Source of the DNA: an uncultured Victivallis sp. | GTDB taxonomy: Bacteria > Verrucomicrobiota > Lentisphaeria > Victivallales > Victivallaceae | Length of the DNA: 64,000 nt | Reading direction: 5' to 3' | NCBI GenBank assembly: GCA_944389815.1 | Contig: CALXNS010000016.1 | Coordinates: 23,679 to 87,678, forward strand | The notes under the pieces: generated by a model | Seen by the model: the letters and a program-made list of their open reading frames with translations, nothing else | Told to the model about the DNA's origin: nothing | Databases searched by the model: none | Shown here: piece after piece, positions 1 to 9,001 of the stretch | How positions within the stretch are numbered: the first letter of the stretch is position 1 | How the letters are laid out: each line of letters opens with the position of its first letter | Made by a program: the position numbers and the translations under genes

Positions 1-372
1 AGACTGAATTTGATCAAAACAATGCTTTTATGCGGTTTTCTGGCTGTGGTATGTTATTTATTGGCATCCTTGGCATCCTGGGCAGTATTGGGATTGACGG
101 GATGTGCTCTCTGCGGACTTGCCGTTGGAATCATGTGGCCAGGAACAATCAGCCTCTCTTCCCGGAAATGTCCTGCCGGCGGAACCGCTATGTTTGCATT
201 TTTGGCATTGGCGGGAGATCTTGGTGCAACAGCAGGCCCGACAATAGTAGGGAAAGTGGCAGAAGTTACTGGAGAAAACCTGAAAAACGGTTTACTGGCA
301 GCGACGATATTTCCCATTTGCATGACTCTGGGGCTCTTTTTACTCTATAGACACTCCGGGAAAAAGAGTTAA
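1..372 (+). CDS. MFS transporter, C-terminal part (runs in from the window edge)
   Basis: The reading frame is open to base 1, so this is the 3' end of a longer gene and the TTG at base 10 is not a real start. The visible 120 residues hold about four hydrophobic segments with the small-residue-rich style of a major facilitator C-terminal half, including GLAVGIMWPGTISLSS and a GDLGATAGPTIVG stretch typical of sugar or fucose-permease-like MFS proteins. It ends in a short basic tail. The substrate cannot be told from this fragment. No terminator was found right after the stop. Confidence 0.7.
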   Translation, partial: RLNLIKTMLLCGFLAVVCYLLASLASWAVLGLTGCALCGLAVGIMWPGTISLSSRKCPAGGTAMFAFLALAGDLGATAGPTIVGKVAEVTGENLKNGLLAATIFPICMTLGLFLLYRHSGKKS

Positions 373-756
373 GCTGAATAGTGCATGATTTTCCCAAAAG
401 ATAAAGCAGACTCTCGATTGCGGTTGGATTCGAAAACTGAACAACTTGACTATGTATGACCAGGTGTAAAGCGCCTGTTCAATTAGATATCATAAGAACC
501 AGCAAAGATTGAAAAAAAAGAAGACAAATTAAATTGAATTTTCCTCCCCCCAGGCGTCCTCATCGCAAACGGCACAACCTGCCTCCGGCTGATTCTGAGC
601 GCCGTTTTTGGGTTAATGGGATCCCCCAAGCCTGGTACAAATATTTGATAATCCAATACACCTCGGACGTGAGCAGGGAAACTGATTTTCCGCCTGTTAA
701 AAAAAATACTCTGACCATTCTGTCCTGCGATGGAGTTTACAGCTTGTTTCAGCGGA
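373..756. other. Intergenic stretch without a convincing gene
   Basis: Between the MFS stop and the tRNA-Pro terminator both strands hold only short frames with no recognisable protein. The first 170 bases are AT-richer than the surroundings. I see no RNA family, insertion sequence or clear promoter here. Confidence 0.5.
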
Positions 757-808
757 AAAATAAAAAACGGAATTTTGACGGAACCGAAAGGTCAGTTCAA
801 AATTCCGT
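757..808 (-). terminator. Intrinsic terminator of tRNA-Pro
   Basis: A perfect 12-base inverted repeat, ACGGAATTTTGA at 767-778 and TCAAAATTCCGT at 797-808, is followed on the minus strand by a T-rich run (TTTTTTATTTTT). It lies 13 bases beyond the 3' end of the leftward tRNA, as expected for a Rho-independent terminator. Confidence 0.8.
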
Positions 809-820
809 ATACACTGCAAA

Positions 821-900
821 TGGTCGGGATAGAGAGATTTGAACTCTCGACCTTTTGACCCCCAGTCAAACGCGCTAGACCAAGCTGCGCTATATCCCGA
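821..900 (-). tRNA. tRNA-Pro (anticodon GGG)
   Basis: The minus strand folds into a full cloverleaf. The acceptor TCGGGAT pairs with ATCCCGA, the D-arm contains TAGCGCAGCTTGGT, the anticodon stem TTTGA/TCAAA closes the loop CTGGGGG (anticodon GGG), and the T-arm GAGAG-TTCAAAT-CTCTC is intact. CCA is encoded at 821-823. It has its own promoter and terminator, so it is a single-gene unit. Confidence 0.95.
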
Positions 901-913
901 CGTTCTGTTCCCT

Positions 914-942
914 AATATATCCCCCCTTCCCGCAGATTGCAA
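914..942 (-). promoter_or_regulatory. Promoter of tRNA-Pro
   Basis: On the minus strand TTGCAA (937-942) and TATATT (914-919) are separated by 17 bases, with the tRNA starting 13 bases after the -10 box. This fits a sigma-70-type promoter. Confidence 0.65.
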
Positions 943-1009
943 GCCGCTTCCGCGGGGAATTAAATTCATTTCCCGTTTTTTTCGCACCGAAACCACATCT
1001 TCACCGATC

Positions 1010-1981
1010 TTAAACAAAATGTTCCCGCGCAAATGCTATCTTCTCCGCCCGGCTCGGATGCATTCCCGCCGGTAACGATTCAATTAAACGAAGGCGAGAC
1101 AACAACCCCTGCCCGTTCGCAATCTGAATCGCCAGCCCGGGACGAGCATTGAGTTCCAGCAGCAACGGCCCCCGTTTCCGATCCGTGGCAATGTCCGCTC
1201 CTATATAACCCAGCGGCGTCATTTCCGCACAACGCGCCGCCAATTCCAGATGTTCCTCCCAATGCGGTACCTCCAGATCCGAAAACGCCGCGCCCGTATC
1301 AGGATGACGCAAAATTTCCCGGTTATGCTGCGCCGCAAATTCCGGACGACCATCCCGAATCCGCAACCCAACACCAACCGCTCCCTGATGCAGATTCGCT
1401 CGACCATCCGATTCCCGCGTCGCAAGCCGGATCATCGACATCACTGGATACCCCCGGAATACGATCAATCGAACATCCGGGACGCCTTGAAAACTGAAAT
1501 GACTGTACACATCCGAAAAATCTATGCAACGCTCAAACAACGCATAATCCACCTGCCCGCCCAGACTGTACAAGCCTGAGAGAATGTTCGATATATGTTC
1601 GTAAATGAACTCGTAATCGCATACTTCACCATTCGGCTTGTAAAATCTCTCTCCATCATGATGACGGATCACCAGAATTCCACGCCCGCCGCTCCCATGA
1701 CCCGGTTTGATTACGAAATCAGGAACAGACGATACCAGTTCTCGAAACCTCTTCACCTGATACTGGTGCTCGATACTGCCGAGCAACTCCGCCGTCGCCA
1801 CGTGATGCCGAATCGCCAGCTGCTTCGTCCGAAGCTTGTCATCCACATCCGGATAATCCACGCGGTGGTTGTAACGCATGATGTATGCGGAATTTCGCTG
1901 GTTCATCCCCAAAACCCCCGCACGACGCAGCGCCGCAGGAGATACAAGACGGGGCAACTTTAACGACGACAATATCTTCAC
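1010..1981 (-). CDS. Alpha-L-glutamate ligase-like protein (ATP-grasp, RimK-related)
   Basis: Predicted cytoplasmic ATP-grasp enzyme of 323 residues. The glycine-rich ATP-binding loop VIKPGHGSGGRG lies at about 90-101, and the metal/ATP-binding LLLELNARPG at about 273-282 (Glu276, Asn278). The family is related to RimK, which adds glutamate to protein or cofactor C-termini, but the substrate of this branch is not something the sequence tells. Its ATG overlaps the stop of the upstream 7TM gene by 4 bases (ATGA), so the two are probably translationally coupled. Ligase, inactive-transglutaminase membrane protein and retropepsin-like protein occur together in many Gram-negative bacteria, which supports a joint envelope role. 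Confidence 0.88.
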   Translation of the reverse strand: MKILSSLKLPRLVSPAALRRAGVLGMNQRNSAYIMRYNHRVDYPDVDDKLRTKQLAIRHHVATAELLGSIEHQYQVKRFRELVSSVPDFVIKPGHGSGGRGILVIRHHDGERFYKPNGEVCDYEFIYEHISNILSGLYSLGGQVDYALFERCIDFSDVYSHFSFQGVPDVRLIVFRGYPVMSMIRLATRESDGRANLHQGAVGVGLRIRDGRPEFAAQHNREILRHPDTGAAFSDLEVPHWEEHLELAARCAEMTPLGYIGADIATDRKRGPLLLELNARPGLAIQIANGQGLLSRLRLIESLPAGMHPSRAEKIAFAREHFV

Positions 1982-3510
1982 GATTTCACCAACGGTTCAA
2001 AACGCGTCAATTCCGTCAATCGGTATCCGGTGTAGGTGCCCAGCAGCAGAATGATCCCAAGAATGATCAAATTCAATTCCGCAAACGTGTAAAGCAAATA
2101 TTGCAGATACGCATTCGACAGCACCAGATAACAGATCACCGCCGCTCCGAGGCTGGCGCCAAGCTGCTTCAAGGTGTTGCGCGCCCCATCCTCCTCCCAG
2201 GTCATCGACGCGCGCTCAATCGTCCACGCGATGATGATGATCGGAAAATAAGTCGCATTCACCAATTCCGGCAAATGCAGCAGATTCGCACCTACGCTGA
2301 TCAACTGCATCAGCAATATCACCACCACAACCACCGCGGATATTCGCGGCACCATCAACAAATTCAAGCGCGACAGCCATGCGCGTATCCCCAGCCCCAC
2401 CGTCAGAATCAACGCGAAATTCACCAGCCCGGGCAACAGTTGCATCTCCAGAAACGCCATTGCAATCAGTACCGGCATGAACGTTCCCATCGTCGTGATT
2501 CCCACGATATTGCGTGCCACGACGATCAGCAAAATTGCCAGCGGCAACAGCGCAAGACGCTTGAAAAGATTCTGTTCCGAGGCCGGCAGCGAAAAAAGCG
2601 AAAGTTCCGTGAGTGCACGGTCGTCGATGATCTTCGCCCGGATCCGATTCAATCGTTCCACGCCCGCCGGAACCCGCGTCACCGAAAAGAGAATCGAGGA
2701 ATTTCGCGCCCCCGTCACCTCCAGCAACGAATTGTCATTGCGTTGCAACACCAGAAACGTTCCGGGTTCCTCCAGCATTCCCGTTCCGGGGCGATATACA
2801 TGCCACGCTTCCGCGTACCAGACATCCAGATAAACCGACGGCTGCTGTTGATAACGCCGCTGATCGTACAATATTCCGCGCAACGCCCGCGCCGGTATTC
2901 CACGCACCGCCAGAACCGTAATTGCGGCTTCCACCGTCATGTCGGATCCGGCATCCGGCGCAAGCAACCGCTTCTCCGCCGGAGGAAGGGCGCTCAATTC
3001 ATGCAGCAGCGCCGGAACAAGTTCCGCCGCACCCATTTTCCGGTCCGGATCAATCCGATCGAGAATGGCGGAGGCGGCGCTTCTCACCGAATCCGCAACC
3101 GGCGGTTTCTCCGGAAACTCCGACTTTTCCGGCGGCGCCGGACGCCGTTGCGGCGCGGGCACAAGACGGTAGCGGAACGACACCCGGCGCTGCTTCACCG
3201 GAGGTTCCAGCGTCAGAACCAGTCGTGTGAAATTATCTATCCGCCGGAGTTGGAAACCGCTCCGGTCTCCGTCATCCGGCACGAACGCCCAGCCTTCATC
3301 CGGCTCCGGAACCGCCAGTGAAATCCTCACCGGCACATCACCCTGCGGTTCCAGCGCGATGCTGCCGTCCACCTGATAGAAGAATGCGCCTCTGTCGCTC
3401 AGACTGAAGCCGAAATATTTCACCTTTACAAATGTCACCGCCACCGCTGCGATTGCAAGCAGCACAACCAGCGCGTAAAGAATTCGACGCGGATTCTGGG
3501 CATCGGCCAT
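1978..3510 (-). CDS. Inactive transglutaminase fused to seven transmembrane helices
   Basis: Membrane protein of 510 residues. One helix lies near residues 10-27. A periplasmic region follows (roughly 30-300) with a transglutaminase-like part around 185-265 (ITVLAVRGIPARALRG, VYLDVWYAEAWHVYRPG). About seven helices fill residues 300-495. The Cys of a working transglutaminase triad is not evident, in keeping with the family name. The ATG sits 22 bases after the retropepsin-like gene, and the stop overlaps the ligase start. Expected function: membrane core or sensor of the three-protein system. The exact role is unknown. Confidence 0.88.
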   Translation of the reverse strand: MADAQNPRRILYALVVLLAIAAVAVTFVKVKYFGFSLSDRGAFFYQVDGSIALEPQGDVPVRISLAVPEPDEGWAFVPDDGDRSGFQLRRIDNFTRLVLTLEPPVKQRRVSFRYRLVPAPQRRPAPPEKSEFPEKPPVADSVRSAASAILDRIDPDRKMGAAELVPALLHELSALPPAEKRLLAPDAGSDMTVEAAITVLAVRGIPARALRGILYDQRRYQQQPSVYLDVWYAEAWHVYRPGTGMLEEPGTFLVLQRNDNSLLEVTGARNSSILFSVTRVPAGVERLNRIRAKIIDDRALTELSLFSLPASEQNLFKRLALLPLAILLIVVARNIVGITTMGTFMPVLIAMAFLEMQLLPGLVNFALILTVGLGIRAWLSRLNLLMVPRISAVVVVVILLMQLISVGANLLHLPELVNATYFPIIIIAWTIERASMTWEEDGARNTLKQLGASLGAAVICYLVLSNAYLQYLLYTFAELNLIILGIILLLGTYTGYRLTELTRFEPLVKS

Positions 3511-3532
3511 GATCGTCCCTCCCCTCCTGCGT

Positions 3533-4081
3533 CTACAATACGTTCCGCTGCGACGGATCCACCACCGCGAGACCGTTGATGATGTTGCGTCCGACCAGAA
3601 CCGGATATTTGAATTTGTGCCGATCGGTCAATGTGAATTCCCGTTCAAGCGTCAAATGCCCCATTCGGAATGTCAGCATCACGCAGATCCGGCGCAGCGA
3701 TTCGCCGTCGTGCTGTTTGATCCGAACCGTCCGCACCACCGGCAGCTCGTACTCCTTCGACTCCTCGCCGCCGCGCGCGGTAATACGAAACGTAACCCAC
3801 TGCCGTCCGTCACGTTCGAACAACCGGATATCCTGCGCATCAATGGAACTGGTCGTCGCCCCGGTGTCGATCCGCGCCTCGAACGGCTCTTTGAAATCCG
3901 GCAGATAAACCGCCTCCGTTTCACCGATGATTCCCAGCGGCAAGCTGGTCATCATCCGTTCCGGCGGCAACGGCGCCGCAGCCACCGGCGCCGCGGGTTC
4001 CCGAACTTCCACCGCGGGACGAACACACCCCGGAACCCCCAATATTGCAATACATGGCAGGAGCGCCATCAGAAGCCTCAT
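3533..4081 (-). CDS. Retropepsin-like aspartic protease, lipoprotein (RimB/'ATP-dependent zinc protease' family)
   Basis: 182 residues. The start at 4081 is chosen because GGAGG lies 9 bases upstream. The frame can be extended to 4135, but then the GGAGG would be inside the gene. The N-terminus is a lipoprotein signal ending VPGC (Cys19), then a Pro/Ala linker, then the protease domain with the catalytic-type motif DTGATTSS at 72-79. Family members carry the misleading name ATP-dependent zinc protease, but the DTGA motif is that of retropepsins. It heads the three-gene leftward cluster and probably acts at the periplasmic face of a membrane. Confidence 0.85.
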   Translation of the reverse strand: MRLLMALLPCIAILGVPGCVRPAVEVREPAAPVAAAPLPPERMMTSLPLGIIGETEAVYLPDFKEPFEARIDTGATTSSIDAQDIRLFERDGRQWVTFRITARGGEESKEYELPVVRTVRIKQHDGESLRRICVMLTFRMGHLTLEREFTLTDRHKFKYPVLVGRNIINGLAVVDPSQRNVL

Positions 4082-4291
4082 TTTATGGAACCTCCACATA
4101 CGGTTTCCCTGAACCGTCGCTCTTGAATTTCTCAAATGACAATATCATTTAAGATAATCCGCATCTGCTTCTTTGTCAACCATAACCGCCGGTGAATTCA
4201 TGACAAAACGGCAATCTTTCCCCACCGGCGAGCCTTCGCTTTCCGACGGGATTTCAAACATCCCGGCCGGGGAATGCCACGGGATTCCGCA

Positions 4292-5539
4292 TCATTTCAC
4301 CGGACAGCGGAGCTGCCGGAAACGAATCGTCGCGCCGCTCATGACCACAAACAATACCAGCAGAAATCCCGGCAGCACTCCCACTGCGAAAAATTGTGCA
4401 AGCACTCCGAACAGCGGTGGAATCAACATGATTCCGGTGTATGCTGCCGCCATCTGCGTTCCCATGACCGCGACAGAATTTTCACTGCCGAAATTTTCCA
4501 CCGTCAAATGCAGCAGATTCGGGAAAATCGGACCGGTTCCCAAACCGATCAGAAACAACCCCGTTACGGTGCAAATCACCGGCAGATCCGGAAACAGCAA
4601 CAGCAACACCCCGCTCAAAATGATCCCTTCTCCAAAGTAAATCAATTTCCAGCAGGAAAGTTTCAGCGACAGAATCCCCGCCAGAAATCGCCCCAGCAGA
4701 ATTCCAGCATAGTAAAGTGTCACCACTTTTGCCGCCGCGGCAATCGGCATTTCCCGACACGCCACCAGATAGGAACTTGCCCAGATCCCGCAAGTGTATT
4801 CAATGGCGCATGTGCCGAGAAAAATTCCCCAGCCCCAGCGAACCGGAGCCCGGCGCAACAGCATTCCGAAAGATGATGATGCACCGTTCGCTCCGGAACC
4901 GTTTACGCCGGAAGCTTTTTTCTCCTCCACTCCCGCCGCTGTTTCCATTTCCGTTTCCGTTTCCGCCTCCGGTATCCGGCTCCGGCGGGCAACGGCATTC
5001 CACAGCGGCAGCGCAAGAAACGTCATCGCCGCCAGAAACAGCTGCAACAGCGCCGCAATTCGATATCCGCCCTGCCAGTTACGTTCATCCGCCGTCAGCG
5101 CCAGCGCCATCAGATAAGGGCTCAGCGTCACTCCCAGGCTGCAGAAACAGTGCAGAAAATTCATATGTATTGCCCGGTAATGAAGCGCAACGAAATGATT
5201 CAGCGCCGTGTCGATCGCCCCCGCCCCCATTCCCAGCGGCGCAGCGAACACGCACAACCACAACATATTTCCCGAAAGCGAAAATCCGAAGAGCGCCAGC
5301 GCCGTCAACGCCGTGCTCAACGCCGTGACGATTCCGGTTCCCCAGCGACGGATGATTCCGGCGCTGCAGAGACTGGAAATAACCGTACAACCCGATATCA
5401 GCAGCGTGACGATGTTGGCCGCAGCAATCGGCACATCGAAATCCCGACGGATCGCCGGCCACGCCGCGCCGAAGAGCGGGTCCGGAATTCCCAATCCGAT
5501 ATACGCCAGATAAATCAACAACAACAATACGGTTGCCAT
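4292..5539 (-). CDS. MFS transporter (fucose-permease-like)
   Basis: 415 residues with about 12 hydrophobic segments and no signal peptide. The opening LAYIGLGIPDPLFGAAWPAIRRDF and the following VTLLISG match the first helices of the FucP-like/YfkF-like branch of the major facilitator superfamily. A charged, low-complexity cytoplasmic loop (EAETETEMETAAGVEEKKASG, about residues 195-220) divides the two six-helix halves. It stands alone, 200 bases beyond the retropepsin gene. The substrate is unknown; a sugar or small organic solute is plausible in this glycan-degrading context. Confidence 0.85.
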   Translation of the reverse strand: MATVLLLLIYLAYIGLGIPDPLFGAAWPAIRRDFDVPIAAANIVTLLISGCTVISSLCSAGIIRRWGTGIVTALSTALTALALFGFSLSGNMLWLCVFAAPLGMGAGAIDTALNHFVALHYRAIHMNFLHCFCSLGVTLSPYLMALALTADERNWQGGYRIAALLQLFLAAMTFLALPLWNAVARRSRIPEAETETEMETAAGVEEKKASGVNGSGANGASSSFGMLLRRAPVRWGWGIFLGTCAIEYTCGIWASSYLVACREMPIAAAAKVVTLYYAGILLGRFLAGILSLKLSCWKLIYFGEGIILSGVLLLLFPDLPVICTVTGLFLIGLGTGPIFPNLLHLTVENFGSENSVAVMGTQMAAAYTGIMLIPPLFGVLAQFFAVGVLPGFLLVLFVVMSGATIRFRQLRCPVK

Positions 5540-5641
5540 CGCTTCACATCACCCGAACCTGCCCTTTCTGCGGTCAGCGAAGAAAACAAAATCACAATGA
5601 AAAAACCCTCGCGAATCAAAATGAATTTCACTTCGAAATGC

Positions 5642-5652
5642 GGGGGGGGGGG
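5642..5652. repeat. Poly-G tract (11 G)
   Basis: A run of eleven G lies between the MFS start and the lipoprotein stop, outside any credible gene, next to the small palindrome GACACCGTGTC. Such runs slip easily in replication and in sequencing. Confidence 0.85.
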
Positions 5653-5694
5653 ACACCGTGTCGGCAATTACATTCTCATTCACCAATTTCCACT

Positions 5695-6204
5695 TCAAAA
5701 TTCGATCACGACCGGATCGTGCGAAAAGGAGTAGATCGTTGCGGTAGCGTCCTTGAAATACAGCACCTGCGTATTGTCATCGTCCGGACTGTACATCGAC
5801 TTCAACGAAGGAAACGCATCCAGCATCGCCACCTTCGCCTCACGACGGTCGTCGTTGACCAATGTCCCGGAAACGCGGATCCATTCGTCGCCCTTCATCG
5901 CGCAGAGTTCGGTTTTCCCGTTGATTCCAAGCTGTCTGGAAACATTTTTCTTCTTGCCGGTTTGGATGTAAAGTTTCCCGTCGAAAATCAGAATCGTCCC
6001 GAATGGCCGCACCCGCGGCTGATCGCCGTCGACCGTGGCGATGTAATACACTCCGGCATCCTTCAAAAATTGATACACCTGCTGCATATCCCGTGTCTCC
6101 TGTTGTTTTTCCGCACTTTGCTGACCACACAGACTTCCGCAGCCGCACAAGGCAAATGCAATACAGCACGCCATCGCGGCCAGAACCGTTTTCCCATGCC
6201 ACAT
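5695..6204 (-). CDS. Pyridoxamine 5'-phosphate oxidase-like (FMN-binding split barrel) lipoprotein
   Basis: 169 residues. The start is fixed by AGGAGGGG 9 bases upstream. Residues 1-20 form a lipoprotein-type signal (FALCGC). The mature part from about residue 35 (VYQFLKDAGVYYIATVDGDQPRVRPFG) is the classic opening of the PNPOx-like split-barrel family, followed by LYIQTGKKKNVSRQL and WIRVSGTLVNDDR. Cytoplasmic relatives are often annotated as pyridoxamine oxidase family or general stress proteins, so an exported, lipid-anchored copy is less usual. Flavin binding is family-based inference. Confidence 0.82.
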   Translation of the reverse strand: MWHGKTVLAAMACCIAFALCGCGSLCGQQSAEKQQETRDMQQVYQFLKDAGVYYIATVDGDQPRVRPFGTILIFDGKLYIQTGKKKNVSRQLGINGKTELCAMKGDEWIRVSGTLVNDDRREAKVAMLDAFPSLKSMYSPDDDNTQVLYFKDATATIYSFSHDPVVIEF

Positions 6205-6292
6205 GAGTTTATCCCCTCCTTTTTTCGATGAACAAAATAGAACTCTTCCTGCCGCAACGGGTTCTCTCGCCGCCTCTCACCCGAAAACTCCT

Positions 6293-8785
6293 TCAGATGA
6301 AAAGCGTATTGTTGCTGTTGCGGGCCATCTCCACGAAACTTGCCACGCCGGCAACCTCGTCCACTTCGATCAACTCCTCCCGGGTCACGCCCATGACGTT
6401 CATCGCCATTTCGCAGGCAACGAACCGGACACCAAGTTCGCGGGCCTGACGCAACAACTCCGGAAGCGTGGTCACGTTCTGCTGCGCCATCACACTCTTC
6501 ATCATCGCCGTACCGAGCCCGCCCATGTTCATTTTCGACAATTTCAACTTCGAAGCACCCTTCGGAAGCATCCATCCGAACATCTTCGACATCCAATTCT
6601 TCGCAACAGGAGGCGCCGGATCCCGCCGCAGCACCGAAAGCCCCCAGAACGTGAAGAAAATCCCCACCTTCGCTCCGGATGCCGCCATACCGCACGCAAT
6701 AATCAATGCCGCCATCGCCTTGTCCAGATCGTTGCTGAAAAGCACGATCGCCGCGCGATGCCCTCCGGCGATTACGTTTCCAGCTGTAGTACCTCCGGGA
6801 ACGGGACACGTTCCCTGCCCGACACTCCCGCCGCCGTCTCCGATGGACCGTTTGCGCAGCCACGCTTCGAGGAAATCCTCTTTGTGCTCCATGCTGAGAA
6901 GCTCATTGCCGCTCGACTTCGCCCACGCTTCCAGATCCGGAGCAAACGATGCCGCTGCCAGCAACTGAAGCGTCTCCCCCGCGGCAAGCTTCTCCATTTC
7001 ACCCTTCAACCGCACCACCGGCCCCGGACACGCCAATGCCCGGACATCGAGTTTACGCGCCGCCTTTCGTTCCGCGGCAGCAGCATTCGATTCCGGTTTC
7101 GGCAACGCCGGACTCCCGGCGGCGGTGGAAACTGGTGACGGCGTAAAACGCGGCAACGGCATATTCGTATATTTCCACGTCAGGAAGCCCCCGGAAAGAT
7201 TTCGCACCTTCAGCCCCTTCTGCCGCAGAATCCGCTCCGCAAGATAACCGCGCAATCCAACCTGACAGTGCACGATCACCTCACGCGACGAATCCAGTTC
7301 CGTCCAGCGCCGCCGCAGTGTGCCGAGCGGAATATTCACCGCTCCAGGAATCGCCCCGGCCTGATATTCAGCCTCTTCGCGGACGTCGACGATCTGTGCA
7401 TCCGCAGCAGGCGAATCGGCATACGCCGGAACCGTATCCCCGTCCAATATATTCTGCGCAATCATGCCGAGGAAATTGACCGGATCCTTGGCCGAACTGA
7501 ATGGCGGCGCGTAAGCAAGTTCCAGATCCGCCAGATCCGGAGCACGCAAATTGGACTGCATCGCCGTTCCAATCACGTCAAGCCGTTTGTCCACCCCTTT
7601 CGAACCGATGACCTGCGCGCCGAAGATTTTCCCGTCGGTTCCGAAAAGCAGCTTCATGTGCAACTGCGCCCCTCCCGGAAAATAGGATGCGTTCGAACCC
7701 GGGTGAGTATAAATTTTGTGATACTCCATCCCAAGCTGCCGGAGCCGTTCCTCGGTAAGCCCGATCGAGCCGGCCGCAAGATTGCCGACCTTGATGATCG
7801 ACGCCCCCCAGCTTCCGCGATAAACGCTCTCTCTTCCCGCGATGTTGTCGGCAGCGATCCGCCCCTGTTTGTTGGCCGGGCCGGCCAGCGGAATCGCGCT
7901 CTTCCGACCGGAAACGCGTTCGACGATCTCCACGACGTCGCCCGCCGCGAAAATATCCGGATCGGACGTGCGGAGATGTTCATCGACGATGATGTGTCCG
8001 CGCGGTCCGAGTTCAAGCCCGGCACGGCCCGCCAGTTCCGAATTCGGTTTCACGCCGATGCTCATCACCACCAGATCAGCCTCCACTTCCGCGCCCTCTT
8101 TCAGGCACGCGAAAAGCCGCCCATCCTCCCCGGTGCGGAATCCGGTTAATTCCGCATTCAACCGCACGTCGACCCCGGCGGAGATCAGCTCCGCTTCGAG
8201 CAGCCAGGCCATCTCCCGATCCACCGGGGGAAGCACGTGTCCGGAGTGTTGAATAATGGTCACGTCAAGTCCGCGATGACGAAGATTTTCCGCCGCCTCC
8301 AACCCGATGAATCCGCCGCCAATTACCACCGCCTTGCGCGCACCATCCGTCACGAGCGCGCCGAGCGCATCCATATCCGGAATCGTCCAGAGTGAATGAA
8401 TCCGAGGATCGTCTCCGCCGGGCAGATCCGACGCCGACGGACGCGAGCCGGTCGCGAGAAGAAGTTTGTCGTAGGATTCCTGATATTCCGAACCGTCGGC
8501 CGCCCGGCGTACGGTAATTTGCTTTGCACTCCGGTCGATTGCGATCACTTCGTTCCGGGTGCGGATCTCGACGTTGAACCACGCGCGGAACTTCTTCTCC
8601 GGCATCACCAGCAGCGAATCCCGTTCCGGAATCACGCCGCCGAGATGATACGGCAGTCCGCAATTGGCATACGATATATAATCGCCGCGCTCAAGCACGA
8701 CAATTTCCATATTCTCATCCAGCCGACGCAATCTTGCCGCCGCGCCGGCACCCGCTGCGACACCGCCGATAATGACCGTCTTCAT
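6293..8785 (-). CDS. CoA-disulfide reductase-type flavoprotein fused to rhodanese, TusA and DsrE domains
   Basis: 830 residues in four parts. Residues 1-450 are a pyridine nucleotide-disulfide oxidoreductase with GGVAAGAGAAA (FAD), VVIGGGFIGLEAAE (NAD(P)H) and the single redox Cys42 in SYANCGLPY, as in CoA-disulfide reductases. A rhodanese domain (about 465-545) has the active loop HCQVGLRG (Cys near 507). A TusA/SirA domain (about 578-648) has ACPGPVV (Cys near 586). A DsrE/DsrF-like domain (about 678-830) has cysteines near 698 and 791. The chain suggests persulfide transfer between domains. A Cys-rich linker (GQGTCPVPGG) sits between TusA and DsrE. The gene stands alone; a weak promoter may lie at about 8877-8906. 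Confidence 0.92.
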   Translation of the reverse strand: MKTVIIGGVAAGAGAAARLRRLDENMEIVVLERGDYISYANCGLPYHLGGVIPERDSLLVMPEKKFRAWFNVEIRTRNEVIAIDRSAKQITVRRAADGSEYQESYDKLLLATGSRPSASDLPGGDDPRIHSLWTIPDMDALGALVTDGARKAVVIGGGFIGLEAAENLRHRGLDVTIIQHSGHVLPPVDREMAWLLEAELISAGVDVRLNAELTGFRTGEDGRLFACLKEGAEVEADLVVMSIGVKPNSELAGRAGLELGPRGHIIVDEHLRTSDPDIFAAGDVVEIVERVSGRKSAIPLAGPANKQGRIAADNIAGRESVYRGSWGASIIKVGNLAAGSIGLTEERLRQLGMEYHKIYTHPGSNASYFPGGAQLHMKLLFGTDGKIFGAQVIGSKGVDKRLDVIGTAMQSNLRAPDLADLELAYAPPFSSAKDPVNFLGMIAQNILDGDTVPAYADSPAADAQIVDVREEAEYQAGAIPGAVNIPLGTLRRRWTELDSSREVIVHCQVGLRGYLAERILRQKGLKVRNLSGGFLTWKYTNMPLPRFTPSPVSTAAGSPALPKPESNAAAAERKAARKLDVRALACPGPVVRLKGEMEKLAAGETLQLLAAASFAPDLEAWAKSSGNELLSMEHKEDFLEAWLRKRSIGDGGGSVGQGTCPVPGGTTAGNVIAGGHRAAIVLFSNDLDKAMAALIIACGMAASGAKVGIFFTFWGLSVLRRDPAPPVAKNWMSKMFGWMLPKGASKLKLSKMNMGGLGTAMMKSVMAQQNVTTLPELLRQARELGVRFVACEMAMNVMGVTREELIEVDEVAGVASFVEMARNSNNTLFI

Positions 8786-9001
8786 TCGAAGTGATCCCCT
8801 TTTTTACACTTTCAACTCCCGGAAACAATCTCCCCGGGCATTGTCCATCCGGGATACACCCGGAACTTCACGGGGGAAAAATAGCATCTTCCGGAAACAT
8901 TGTCCAATGGAAAATCATTCGAAAACAGTTCTTTTTCGCAGGATTTTCCGCCCCGACCGGAATTATGACCGGAAACGGCCGCTGAAACCCTCCGGGTTTC
9001 T

